In this document: positions 1-6,345 of the stretch, one piece after another | Layout: the number at the start of each line of letters is the position of its first letter | Numbering within the stretch: the stretch's first letter is position 1 | Source of the DNA: Treponema sp. | GTDB lineage: Bacteria > Spirochaetota > Spirochaetia > Treponematales > Breznakiellaceae | Reading direction: 5' to 3' | Assembly (NCBI GenBank): GCA_031266095.1 | Contig: JAISBR010000018.1 | Span: 1 to 9,696 of the forward strand | Length of the DNA stretch: 9,696 bases | Program-made: the position numbers and the translations under genes | The notes under the pieces: generated by a model | The model's database searches: none | Seen by the model: the letters and a program-made list of their open reading frames with translations, nothing else | What the model was told of the DNA's origin: nothing

Positions 1-237
1 ATTATGCCCCATGGCGGCGCGACCCTGGAACAAGCGGCGGGGATTAAACATTATCTGATGAAGGAGCCGCTTTCCGGCGATGAGCTGCTGCATTACCGCT
101 TTACCCGCCGGAGAAAAGAAGCGGTGGCTTTTGACGCCTCCGAATCCGGTATGACGGCCTACTTCTGCGCCCGTTATGAGAACCGAAAAGGCTGGTGGGG
201 CGCCTGGGGCCCGGTCGTGAGCGCGGTTATTCCGTAA
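1..237 (+). CDS. C-terminal end of a hypothetical protein; paralogue of the gene at 6373-7065
   Basis: The frame is open from the first base and ends at TAA 235-237, so this is the 3' part of a gene that starts outside the window. The visible 78 residues match the C-terminal third of the protein at 6373-7065. Shared features in order are a GG-x-x-T/L-E stretch, FTRRxKE, an F-D-x-x-E-S-G turn, YFCxRYEN, a Gly-rich turn and the terminal GPxxSAVIP. From memory, this ending is typical of a family of short hypothetical proteins in gut Bacteroidetes and treponemes, with a helical N-terminal part and a fibronectin-III-like C-terminal sandwich. No biochemical role is known to me. An internal ATG near base 4 is probably not the real start, because homology continues up to the window edge. 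No signal peptide can be judged from this fragment. Confidence 0.8.
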   Translation: MMPHGGATLEQAAGIKHYLMKEPLSGDELLHYRFTRRRKEAVAFDASESGMTAYFCARYENRKGWWGAWGPVVSAVIP

Positions 238-249
238 AACGTCTTTGGC

Positions 250-276
250 GGGGGGCCGGGGGCCTCCGGCCCCCCC
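250..276 (+). terminator. Very stable GC hairpin after the first gene, without a T tract
   Basis: Bases 250-259 pair perfectly with 266-275 (GGGGGGCCGG with CCGGCCCCCC) around the loop GGGCCT. The hairpin begins 12 bases after the stop codon of the preceding gene, which fits a transcript end. No run of T follows (the next bases are CTCCTGTG), so it is not a classical intrinsic terminator. It could instead be a 3'-end-stabilising structure or a site of Rho-dependent ending. Confidence 0.45.
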
Positions 277-372
277 TCCTGTGGGAACGCAAAGGGCGCC
301 TGACACCGTTTTGAGGGGGGAAGACCGGGGACCGGGATCGGCGCGGGTTACCTGCCCGCAGCGCCCTGTTTG

Positions 373-381
373 TGGTATACT
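373..381 (+). promoter_or_regulatory. Extended -10 promoter element of the aspartic protease gene
   Basis: TGG followed by TATACT at 376-381 is an extended -10 element (TGn plus five of six consensus bases). Transcription would start near 388, giving a leader of about 11 bases that holds the AAGGAG ribosome binding site at 388-393. No good -35 box lies at normal spacing, as is common for extended -10 promoters. The call is by motif only. Confidence 0.5.
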
Positions 382-398
382 AGAAGTAAGGAGCAAAC

Positions 399-812
399 AT
401 GAGTGTTTTTAAAGAAGAAATCACCTTGGTAAATATCGGAGATGCGGTTAAAGCGCGGGACGGATTTATCCCGGAGTCCGAAGTCCGGCGGCTCACCGTC
501 AACGCTGTGGTGGACACCGGCGCGTGGACTTTGGTCATCAACGAGGAGACCCGCGCAAAGCTGGGCCTGCGGGTGGATGAAGCCAGTGAAACCGCCGTCG
601 CCGGAGGGGGAACGGTCCCCAGCGGGATAACCGAATACGTGGAGGTTCGGTGGAAAGACCGGAAGACCGCCTGCGAAGCGGTAGTCCTCCCCGGTGAGGA
701 AGACGTCCTCTTAGGCGCGTACCCCCTGGAAGGCATGGATGTAATGGTTCACCCCAAGAAGCAGGAGCTTGTCGGCGCCCACGGCGACAAGAGGCTCAAC
801 GTGGTTAAGTGA
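399..812 (+). CDS. Retropepsin-like (clan AA) aspartic protease
   Basis: The product has 137 residues. It carries a single aspartic protease active-site triad, D39-T40-G41, in the context VVDTGAWTLVI. A hydrophobic-Gly segment and the block LLGAYPLEGMDVMVHPKK (104-121) follow, which corresponds to the conserved C-terminal L-G-x-x-x-L-E...V-x-P-K-K of small bacterial clan AA proteases. One catalytic Asp per chain implies a homodimer with a shared active site, as in retropepsins. No signal peptide or membrane segment is seen, so it should act in the cytoplasm. Its natural substrate is unknown; the family is widespread in cyanobacteria and spirochaetes. ATG 399 has AAGGAG six bases upstream. The next gene, thpR, starts about 50 bases downstream on the same strand and may be co-transcribed. 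Confidence 0.85.
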   Translation: MSVFKEEITLVNIGDAVKARDGFIPESEVRRLTVNAVVDTGAWTLVINEETRAKLGLRVDEASETAVAGGGTVPSGITEYVEVRWKDRKTACEAVVLPGEEDVLLGAYPLEGMDVMVHPKKQELVGAHGDKRLNVVK

Positions 813-832
813 GAGGGTGGTCACGAGACAGA

Positions 833-845
833 CCCCGCTACGGGG
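833..845 (+). repeat. Small GC inverted repeat in the thpR leader
   Basis: CCCCG (833-837) and CGGGG (841-845) form a five-base-pair hairpin with a CTA loop, ending 18 bases before the thpR ATG. The G run could itself be read as a ribosome binding site for a TTG codon at 849, in which case the hairpin would hide it. It may equally be incidental. Confidence 0.3.
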
Positions 846-863
846 GCCTTGGGCGTAACTGTT

Positions 864-1415
864 ATGCGGCTCTTTATCGCGGTAAACTTTAATGATGAAA
901 TAAAAAGCCGCCTTCTTCAGATTCAGGAACGGATCAGGGAGCGATCTCTCAAGGGGAATTTTTCCCGGCTCGAAAACCTTCACCTAACGCTTGTTTTTTT
1001 GGGTGAGACGCCGGAGGATCAGGTCCCGGCGATCCGTGCGATAATGGCCGGGGCGCGGCGGGCGCTCTCTGTCCGCGAATTCACTCTGGACTTTACCCGT
1101 ACCGGCTGTTTCAGGCACAGTAACAAGGAACTCTGGTGGATAGCGGCCGATAAGGCCGATCCGGGCCTTTGCGCCCTGACGGAACTGCGGCGGTATATCA
1201 CAGACGGCCTCCTTCAGGCGGGCATCGCTTTTGACAACCGGCCTTTCAACGCCCATATCACCCTTGGCCGGGAAATAAAGCATCTATCCCCAATCGTACT
1301 GCCCGATGAAACAATAACGGCGCCTATAGATCGGATAAGTTTAATGAAATCGGAGCATATCAACACTACACTGGTTTACACCGGGATTTTCACTCTGGAC
1401 CTGGGGCGGGAATAG
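864..1415 (+). CDS. thpR: RNA 2',3'-cyclic phosphodiesterase (2H family)
   Basis: The enzyme opens 2',3'-cyclic phosphate ends on RNA (the LigT/ThpR activity, 2'-5' RNA ligase-like family). The product has 183 residues, the normal family length. It begins with the typical MRLFIAVNF strand and contains both catalytic HxTx motifs, H40-L-T-L and H131-I-T-L, at the usual separation of about 90 residues. I chose ATG 864 because family members begin at MRLFIA. A TTG at 849 in the same frame would add MGVTV and has a G run close upstream, so that start cannot be excluded. The ribosome binding site for 864 is weak (GGG at 851-853). The gene follows the aspartic protease on the same strand; a functional link between the two is not evident. 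Confidence 0.9.
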   Translation: MRLFIAVNFNDEIKSRLLQIQERIRERSLKGNFSRLENLHLTLVFLGETPEDQVPAIRAIMAGARRALSVREFTLDFTRTGCFRHSNKELWWIAADKADPGLCALTELRRYITDGLLQAGIAFDNRPFNAHITLGREIKHLSPIVLPDETITAPIDRISLMKSEHINTTLVYTGIFTLDLGRE

Positions 1416-1496
1416 CGCGCCTCTATCAGCTCTGTGCCATTACCGTTGCGTCGTGTAACGGATGTGAACCGGCGGGATGGATGAGCACAGGACATA

Positions 1497-1525
1497 TTTA
1501 CAAGACACATCAATTTTGCTACATT
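1497..1525 (+). promoter_or_regulatory. Promoter predicted to give a leaderless metA mRNA
   Basis: TTTACA (1497-1502, five of six consensus bases) and TACATT (1520-1525, four of six) are separated by exactly 17 bases, with TGC directly before the -10 box as an extended -10. Counting from the -10 box puts transcription start at about 1532, the A of the metA ATG. There is no Shine-Dalgarno sequence before that ATG, which fits a leaderless transcript. Confidence 0.5.
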
Positions 1526-1531
1526 CTGACT

Positions 1532-2452
1532 ATGCCAATCAAAATACCCAGAGCTTTACCGGCGTACGACGCTCTCAGCAAGGAACGGGTTTTTGTAATG
1601 ACCGACGACAGGGCCGAGCATCAGGATATCAGGCCCCTCAAGGTCGCCATTGTCAACCTTATGCCCACTACCGTGGATACCGAGATTCAGCTTTTGCGTT
1701 TACTGGGGAACAGCCCTCTGCAAGTAGACATCACCTTTTTACACATGGGCAGCCACGAATCAAAAAACGCTCCGAAAGGACACCTGGAAAAGTTTTATAT
1801 CAGCGCGAAAGAGATCGTTGCCCTGAAAGTTCGTTTTGACGGGCTTATCATTACCGGCGCGCCGGTGGAGACCCTTCCCTTTGAGGAGGTGGACTACTGG
1901 GACGAGCTTGCCGATATTATCGACTATTCGGAGAAGAATATTTTTTCCACCATGCACATCTGCTGGGGCGCCCAGGCGGGACTGTACCGCCGTTACGGCA
2001 TCCCCAAAAAGCCGCTTGAAAAAAAGCTCTTCGGTGTTTTCCCTCACGGCGTGAAAGAACAGTACCATGTCCTGTTCCGGGGTTTTGACGATGAGTTCCT
2101 CGCTCCCCAGTCCCGGCACACCGCAAGCGATCGGGACGCTGTCGCCGTCGAGCCCCGGCTTGTCATCCAGTCCGAAACCGTCGAGACCGGCATCTTTATC
2201 GTTACCGCCCGTGAAGGCAGGGAAGTATATGTCACCGGTCACCTGGAATACGATCCACTTACCCTTGACCGTGAATATCGCCGTGATCTTGCCAAGGGGC
2301 TGCCCATTGCGATTCCCCAAAATTACTACCCCGGCGACGACCCCGCCAAAACGCCGGTGGTCCGTTGGCGGGCGCACGCGAATCTGTTTTTCGACAACTG
2401 GCTCAATTATGTGTACCAGGAAACTCCCTTTGATTTGGGAGAACTGGGCTGA
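1532..2452 (+). CDS. metA: Homoserine O-acyltransferase, MetA family, probably acetyl-specific
   Basis: The enzyme acylates L-homoserine in the first committed step of methionine synthesis, in the cytoplasm. From ATG 1532 the protein has 306 residues (E. coli MetA has 309) and begins MPIKIPRALPA like the family. The nucleophile is C144 in HICWGAQAG. The other catalytic residues are H237 and E239 in VTGHLEYD, equivalent to E. coli C142, H235 and E237. The acyl-donor position (E. coli G111) is E113 here, in ITGAPVE. Glutamate at this site is known to favour acetyl-CoA over succinyl-CoA, so homoserine O-acetyltransferase is likely despite the frequent succinyltransferase annotation. An in-frame ATG at 1481 would add 17 residues foreign to the family and has only a weak binding site, so I reject it. 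No SAM riboswitch was recognised upstream. Confidence 0.95.
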   Translation: MPIKIPRALPAYDALSKERVFVMTDDRAEHQDIRPLKVAIVNLMPTTVDTEIQLLRLLGNSPLQVDITFLHMGSHESKNAPKGHLEKFYISAKEIVALKVRFDGLIITGAPVETLPFEEVDYWDELADIIDYSEKNIFSTMHICWGAQAGLYRRYGIPKKPLEKKLFGVFPHGVKEQYHVLFRGFDDEFLAPQSRHTASDRDAVAVEPRLVIQSETVETGIFIVTAREGREVYVTGHLEYDPLTLDREYRRDLAKGLPIAIPQNYYPGDDPAKTPVVRWRAHANLFFDNWLNYVYQETPFDLGELG

Positions 2453-2519
2453 CAGGCGGCTCAATTGAGGCGATTTTAAGACCCATTGTTTTGCGATCGG
2501 TTTAACTGCGTAAATTTTG

Positions 2520-2548
2520 TTGAAAGATTGCCGGTTTTCGCGTATCAT
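2520..2548 (+). promoter_or_regulatory. Sigma-70-type promoter of rubrerythrin
   Basis: TTGAAA (2520-2525) and TATCAT (2543-2548) are separated by 17 bases, close to the housekeeping consensus. Transcription would start near 2555, giving a leader of about 95 bases that contains the inverted repeat at 2592-2617. Rubrerythrin therefore seems to be transcribed independently of metA. Confidence 0.6.
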
Positions 2549-2591
2549 TTGAAGTATGTCGCAGACGAGATACGTCGGTGACAGGCGAGGC

Positions 2592-2617
2592 TGTTTCAAA
2601 ACTTCAGTTTTGAAACA
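2592..2617. repeat. Perfect 10-bp inverted repeat in the rubrerythrin leader
   Basis: GTTTCAAAAC (2593-2602) and GTTTTGAAAC (2607-2616) form a perfect stem around a TTCA loop, extended by T2592-A2617. With one bulged A the stem continues through GC (2590-2591) and GC (2619-2620). It lies between the predicted promoter and the ribosome binding site. It could be an operator, an RNA hairpin affecting translation or decay, or one copy of a dispersed palindromic repeat. There is no second copy in the window and no T tract following it. Confidence 0.6.
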
Positions 2618-2649
2618 AGCTCAGGCTACTCTAATTACAGGAGAAGGAC

Positions 2650-3192
2650 ATGGCTGAACTAAAAGGATCAAAAACCGAAGAAAATCTTCGGACGGCTTTT
2701 GCCGGAGAATCTCAGGCGCATACCAAATATCTCTACTACGCCGCCAAGGCGGAAAATGAAGGCTATCAACAGATTGGCGCGCTGTTCCGGGAAACATCGG
2801 CTAATGAAAGAGAACACGCGAAGATATGGTTCAAGCTGCTCCACGGTGACAATATTCCGGCAACTACGGTGAACCTTAATGACGCGGCCGACGGTGAGCA
2901 TTACGAGTGGACCGACATGTACGCCGGTTTTGCAAAGACCGCAAAAGAAGAAGGTTTTGGTCATATTGCGGCGCTGTTTGAGCTGGTAGGCAAAATAGAG
3001 AAGGGACACGAAGAACGTTACCGCAAGCTGCTGTCCAATGTTGAGAAGAATATGGTGTTTTCACGGGACGGCGATCAGATTTGGCAGTGTGCCAACTGCG
3101 GCCATATCCTCATTGGGAAAAAAGCCCCGGAACTTTGCCCGGTCTGTAGTCACGCCAAGTCTTATTTTCTGATTAGAGCGGAAAATTACTGA
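2650..3192 (+). CDS. rbr: Rubrerythrin
   Basis: This non-haem diiron protein reduces hydrogen peroxide in anaerobes and microaerophiles and takes electrons through its rubredoxin domain. The 180 residues show the classical two-domain order. The ferritin-like four-helix domain (about 1-135) carries diiron ligands E20, E53 and H56 (EREH), E83 and E86 (GEHYEW), E117 and H120. The C-terminal rubredoxin-like domain has C147-x-x-C150-G and C163-P-x-C166 for the FeS4 site. All key ligands are present. The start is supported by AGGAGAAGG just upstream of ATG 2650. It acts in the cytoplasm in oxidative-stress defence. The leader carries its own promoter and a perfect inverted repeat that may be regulatory, but no PerR-like box was recognised. 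Confidence 0.97.
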   Translation: MAELKGSKTEENLRTAFAGESQAHTKYLYYAAKAENEGYQQIGALFRETSANEREHAKIWFKLLHGDNIPATTVNLNDAADGEHYEWTDMYAGFAKTAKEEGFGHIAALFELVGKIEKGHEERYRKLLSNVEKNMVFSRDGDQIWQCANCGHILIGKKAPELCPVCSHAKSYFLIRAENY

Positions 3193-3307
3193 GCCGAGGC
3201 AAGCGCGAGCCGAAGGTTCGATGGGGTATTAAACCAGACTTTCGAATAATCGCTTGTTTTGTCTTTATCACTAAAGCGCCGCGCATCCCTGTGCCATATA
3301 TAGGGAT

Positions 3308-4090
3308 ATGAATGATTTTAACTATCCCGATTGTTCCGCCGAGGCGCGGGTCCGGTATGCCGGGAAGCGTTTCGGCCAGGGGGTGTTGGCCCTGCCCCCG
3401 GAGCGGCGGCCCAGGGAGCGGCTGCTTGCCAACGGACCGGTGGCTCTTTCGGACGCGGAACTCCTGTCTATCCTTCTTAATACGGGGACCCGGGGCAAAC
3501 CCGTGTCGATTCTGGCTGAGGAATTGCTTGGCCTGCTGGACCGGAATAAAGATATTCCACCGGTACAAGAGCTTTCCCGGCTTGCGGGTATGGGGAATAC
3601 AAAGGCGGCTTCAGTGGCGGCTATGCTGGAATTCGGCAGACGGCGCTGGGGTTCCGTCGGAACCCGCGTTAAGCATCCTTTGGATATTTTTTCTCTGGTT
3701 CGGCATAACGCTGACCGCAAGCAGGAGCGGTTCATCAGCATTTCCCTGAACGGCGCTCACGAGGCCATGGCGGTACGGGTAGTAACTATCGGCCTGGTGA
3801 ACCGGACCATTGTACACCCACGAGAGGTGTTCGCGGATCTCATACAGGATCGGGCTGCGGCTTTCGCCGTTGCCCATAACCACCCCTCAGGAAAACTCCG
3901 GCCCTCGCCGGAAGACGATGAAATCACAGACCGCCTGCGGGCCGCCGCAGATATCCTGGGACTTCACTTCCTGGATCATCTGATCTTTTCCGAAAAAGAC
4001 TGGTGGAGTTATCGCCAGAACGGCCGTATCAGGGAAAATGCGGCGGACGAGGAACTTGGGCCTGTTCTCAGGACCGCGTCAGAGACATAA
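3308..4090 (+). CDS. radC: RadC family JAB/MPN+ domain protein
   Basis: The product has 260 residues. A helix-hairpin-helix-like region (LAGMGNTKAASVAAMLEFGRR, residues 92-112) precedes a JAB/MPN+ metalloprotease-like domain with E140 and the motif H190-N-H192-P-S-G...P-S-P-E-D203. The opening RPRERLL...LSDAELLSILLNTGTRGK is typical of the family. Despite its name, a role for RadC in DNA repair is not established; its biochemical function remains unclear. The protein is longer than most RadC proteins at both ends. ATG 3308 is preceded only by AGGG at very short spacing, so either translation is weak or leaderless-like, or a GTG at 3383 (just before LALPPERRPRERLL) is the start. The last 23 bases overlap the end of the convergent DUF554 gene. 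Confidence 0.92.
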   Translation: MNDFNYPDCSAEARVRYAGKRFGQGVLALPPERRPRERLLANGPVALSDAELLSILLNTGTRGKPVSILAEELLGLLDRNKDIPPVQELSRLAGMGNTKAASVAAMLEFGRRRWGSVGTRVKHPLDIFSLVRHNADRKQERFISISLNGAHEAMAVRVVTIGLVNRTIVHPREVFADLIQDRAAAFAVAHNHPSGKLRPSPEDDEITDRLRAAADILGLHFLDHLIFSEKDWWSYRQNGRIRENAADEELGPVLRTASET

Positions 4091-4778
4091 AGGCCAGATA
4101 AGCCCAGGGGATGAACATGGCGGGAATCAGGTTTGCCACTTTGATTTCTTTGCCGCCCAGGAAATTAAATCCTATGCCCGCGATTATGAGGCTGCCCACA
4201 GCGGACATTTCGCGGATGATTTCCGGCGTGAGATAATCCCTGATTGCCAGAGACGCGAGAACGATGGCCCCCTCATAAAGCAGCACCGGCAGAGCGGAAA
4301 AGGCGACGCCGATGCCCAGGGAAGCGCCGAAGATCAGCGAAATAGAGCCGTCCAGAATCGACTTGGCGAAAAGTGTTTCGTGGTTTCCCTGGAGGCCGCT
4401 CTGCATTGAACCTATTATGGCCATTGAGCCGGTACAGAAAATAATACTGGCGGACACAAAGCCCTTGGAGAAACTTCGCTTTGAGTTTTCGGCGTTTTTT
4501 CCGGCCAGGCCGAGTTTCTTCTCCGCCCAAAGTCCCAGGCGGTTCATCCACTTATCAATATTGATAAGTTCACCGATAATCGCCCCCGCCACCATACTCA
4601 TGATAAGAAGGAGCATCCGCTCATTTTCCAGAGCGCCCCGGATACCCACGAATATGATGGAAAGGCCGATGGCTTTTTTGATAAGTTCCTCAAAACGGCC
4701 GGGAATTCCCCGGATCAGAAAACATCCCGTCAGGGAACACACAATGACAACCAGGGCGTTTACTATCGGACCTAACAT
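4068..4778 (-). CDS. DUF554 family integral membrane protein (YdfK/YqgA-like)
   Basis: The product has 236 residues, mostly hydrophobic helices, with the conserved DUF554 blocks in order. These are an N-terminal GPIVNALVVIVCSLTG, the IxGELINID block near residue 90, FSKGFVSASIIFCTGSMAIIGS in the middle, then KSILDGSISLIFGASLGIGVAFSALPVLLYEG, EMSAVGSLIIAGIGFNFLG and the C-terminal KVANLIPAM. It should lie in the inner membrane with about six to seven spans. Transport has been proposed for the family, but its function is not established. The gene starts 22 bases after the aldo/keto reductase stop on the same strand, so the two are probably co-transcribed. No clear ribosome binding site precedes ATG 4778. 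Its 3' end overlaps convergent radC by 23 bp. Confidence 0.93.
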   Translation of the reverse strand: MLGPIVNALVVIVCSLTGCFLIRGIPGRFEELIKKAIGLSIIFVGIRGALENERMLLLIMSMVAGAIIGELINIDKWMNRLGLWAEKKLGLAGKNAENSKRSFSKGFVSASIIFCTGSMAIIGSMQSGLQGNHETLFAKSILDGSISLIFGASLGIGVAFSALPVLLYEGAIVLASLAIRDYLTPEIIREMSAVGSLIIAGIGFNFLGGKEIKVANLIPAMFIPWAYLAFMSLTRS

Positions 4779-4800
4779 ACTATTTGATCAACAACGGCGC

Positions 4801-5721
4801 TTAGGGCAGTATATTTCCCGCAGCCAGGTATATCGCATACCATTCGTCCCTGGTAAGGGTAATTTCCGCGGCTTTGACGCTGTCCCGCAGGCGCTCCGGC
4901 TTCAGGGTACCGGTAATCGGCTGGAAACGGGCGGGATGCCTGAGGAGCCAGGCCATGGCGATCGTGGTATTGGAAACCGAGTATTTTTGGGCGATCTCAT
5001 CGATCTTCGCGTTCAGCTCGGGGAATTTTTCGTTTCCTAAAAAGGTTCCCTGATTAAAACCGTATTGGAAGGGGGACCAGGGCTGTATGGTGATGTCGTG
5101 GAGCCTGCAATAATCCAGGACACTGCCGTCGCGATCCGCCCCCGCATCGTCCATGGTGTTGACATGGATGCCCTGACGGATCATGCCCGCGTGGGCGATA
5201 CTGAGCTGCAGTTGGTTGGCCACGATGGGCTGCTTTACATATTTTCGCAGCAGTTCGATTTGCATGGGTTTCTGGTTCGACACCCCGAAGTAGCGGACTT
5301 TACCCGTCCCCTGGAGAATACCAAAGGCTTCAGCCACTTCCTCCGGCTCCATGAGCGCGTCGGGACGGTGGAGGAGCAGCACATCAATATAATCGGTCCT
5401 GAGCCGCCTGAGGCTGGCGTCAACCGCTTTCAGTATATGATCCCGGGAAAAATCAAAGGCAACCTCCGGCCTGATACCGCACTTGGTTTGCAGCAGGATC
5501 TTTTCCCGCACAGCGGGGCTCATCCCTATGGCTTCGGCAAACATCTCTTCGGCAAGCCCTCTGCCATACACATTGGCGTGATCAAAAAAATTCGCCCCCA
5601 AATCCAATGCGGATTTAATGAAGATTTCCGCCGCAGCCTTGTTGACTGTGCCCAATCGCCAGAAACCTACCGCGATAACCGGAACCTGTAATCCTGTCTG
5701 ACCTAAATTGATTGTTCGCAC
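4801..5721 (-). CDS. Aldo/keto reductase family oxidoreductase
   Basis: The product has 306 residues with an NAD(P)H-dependent TIM-barrel aldo/keto reductase pattern. The catalytic tetrad is visible: D47 (FFDHANVYG), Y52, K80 (LQTKCG) and H118 (LLLHRPD). Other family blocks are GKVRYFGVSN, the NQLQLSIAH strand, the IQPWSPF strand, and the coenzyme-binding end with PITGTLKPERL followed by DSVKAAEI. It most resembles the YdhF-like branch; its substrate is unknown. The start is GTG (5721-5719), with AAAGGAG at 5734-5728 seven bases upstream. An ATG at 5740 is in another frame and overlaps this binding site. Together with the downstream DUF554 gene it forms a two-gene minus-strand operon with its own promoter. 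Confidence 0.93.
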   Translation of the reverse strand: MRTINLGQTGLQVPVIAVGFWRLGTVNKAAAEIFIKSALDLGANFFDHANVYGRGLAEEMFAEAIGMSPAVREKILLQTKCGIRPEVAFDFSRDHILKAVDASLRRLRTDYIDVLLLHRPDALMEPEEVAEAFGILQGTGKVRYFGVSNQKPMQIELLRKYVKQPIVANQLQLSIAHAGMIRQGIHVNTMDDAGADRDGSVLDYCRLHDITIQPWSPFQYGFNQGTFLGNEKFPELNAKIDEIAQKYSVSNTTIAMAWLLRHPARFQPITGTLKPERLRDSVKAAEITLTRDEWYAIYLAAGNILP

Positions 5722-5744
5722 TGTACACTCCTTTCTTCATTTGA

Positions 5745-5775
5745 ATTCTACAGGGGAATACCGGCCTTGTGTCAA
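5745..5775 (-). promoter_or_regulatory. Promoter of the aldo/keto reductase - DUF554 operon
   Basis: Read on the minus strand, a perfect -35 box TTGACA (5775-5770) is followed by TAGAAT (5750-5745, five of six consensus bases) at 19-base spacing. Transcription would begin near 5738, just ahead of the AAAGGAG ribosome binding site at 5734-5728. The spacing is longer than ideal, which would weaken the promoter. Confidence 0.5.
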
Positions 5776-6017
5776 GACCGCCGGATGCGGAAACAGGGTA
5801 TCGTCGTTTACTTTTATGTCCCGGGAAAGTACCAGATCCTGCAAGAGATTTTGATACTAAAAAAACTAAACGCCGATGCCCTGTCGGATACTTGTACAAA
5901 ACACCTGAAATAACTACACTATTTCCATGCTTTTGACCAAAGCGCGCGTACACTCAGCCTCCCCGCGAACGACAGCGCCGGAAACGGATTTGTCCGCGCC
6001 GCGGTTCAGGTTATTGG
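5776..6017. other. Gene-free stretch upstream of the poly-C tract
   Basis: I see no supported gene here. The short open frames lack ribosome binding sites and recognisable protein patterns. No RNA gene, terminator or convincing promoter was found. The base composition shifts from AT-rich (around 5845-5935) to GC-rich (5940-6010). Confidence 0.5.
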
Positions 6018-6034
6018 CCCCCCCCCCCCCCCCC
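6018..6034 (+). repeat. Homopolymeric tract of 17 C
   Basis: Seventeen uninterrupted C residues lie between TTATTGG and GTACAACG. A tract this long is unusual in bacterial DNA unless it is kept as a slippage (contingency) site. Weak promoter-like boxes flank it: TTGGCC at 6015-6020 and TACAAC at 6036-6041, currently 15 bases apart. Tract length could therefore set promoter spacing for the 6373 gene, by analogy with the poly-C tract in the Neisseria opc promoter. The promoter reading is speculative; the tract itself is plain. Read count at such a tract may also be uncertain by one or two bases. Confidence 0.85.
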
Positions 6035-6117
6035 GTACAACGTTGATCTATTAATCTATATCCCCTACAGCCCGGTACGCCGCACCGGCGGGCCGGAATA
6101 CCCGGTTTCCGGGAAAA

Positions 6118-6345
6118 AACACTTCATTCACGACCGAAAACACTTCATTCACGACCGAAAACACTTTATTCACGACCGAAAACGCTTTATTCACGACCGA
6201 AAACACTTCATTCACGGCCAAAAATGCTTTGTTTTCGATCGAAAATACTTCGTTCACGACCAAAAATACTTCGTTCACGACCAAAAATACTTTATTCACG
6301 ACCGGAAATACTTCGTTTTTGACCGGGAATACTTCATTTTCGGGA
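6118..6345 (+). repeat. Tandem array of eleven 21-bp units upstream of the 6373 gene
   Basis: Ten full units and an eleventh of 18 bases follow each other without spacers. The typical unit starts AACACTTC, has ATTCACGACC in the middle and ends GAA. Units 1 and 2 (6118-6159) are identical, as are units 7 and 8 (6244-6285); divergence is greatest in unit 6 and in units 10-11, next to the gene. Because the period is divisible by three and the unit has no stop, both strands stay open: the plus strand would encode N-T-S-F-T-T-E/K heptads and the minus strand N-E-V-F-S-V-V heptads. Neither reading has a start with a ribosome binding site, so I treat the array as non-coding. Most units carry an A4-A5 tract, spaced two helical turns apart, which would favour curved DNA. 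Confidence 0.9.

Noticed and set aside
1481..1531. Upstream ATG start for metA
   Set aside because: The 17 added residues do not belong to the family, and the predicted promoter lies within this segment.
1416..1531. SAM or other methionine riboswitch before metA
   Set aside because: The region is short, shows no recognisable aptamer helices or terminator, and the promoter appears to lie at its end.
1760..2599. Long open frame antisense to metA
   Set aside because: It runs opposite a clearly recognised gene, extends into the intergenic region and shows no protein family pattern.
3191..3221. Terminator or repeat after rubrerythrin
   Set aside because: GAGCCGA occurs twice, 16 bases apart, and CGAAGGTTCG is a weak palindrome, but there is no stable stem and no T tract.
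4312..5691. Plus-strand open frames opposite the DUF554 and aldo/keto reductase genes
   Set aside because: Their composition mirrors the real minus-strand genes; they have no recognisable domains and no binding sites.
6118..6345. CRISPR array
   Set aside because: The 21-bp units follow each other with no unique spacers, and there are no cas genes.
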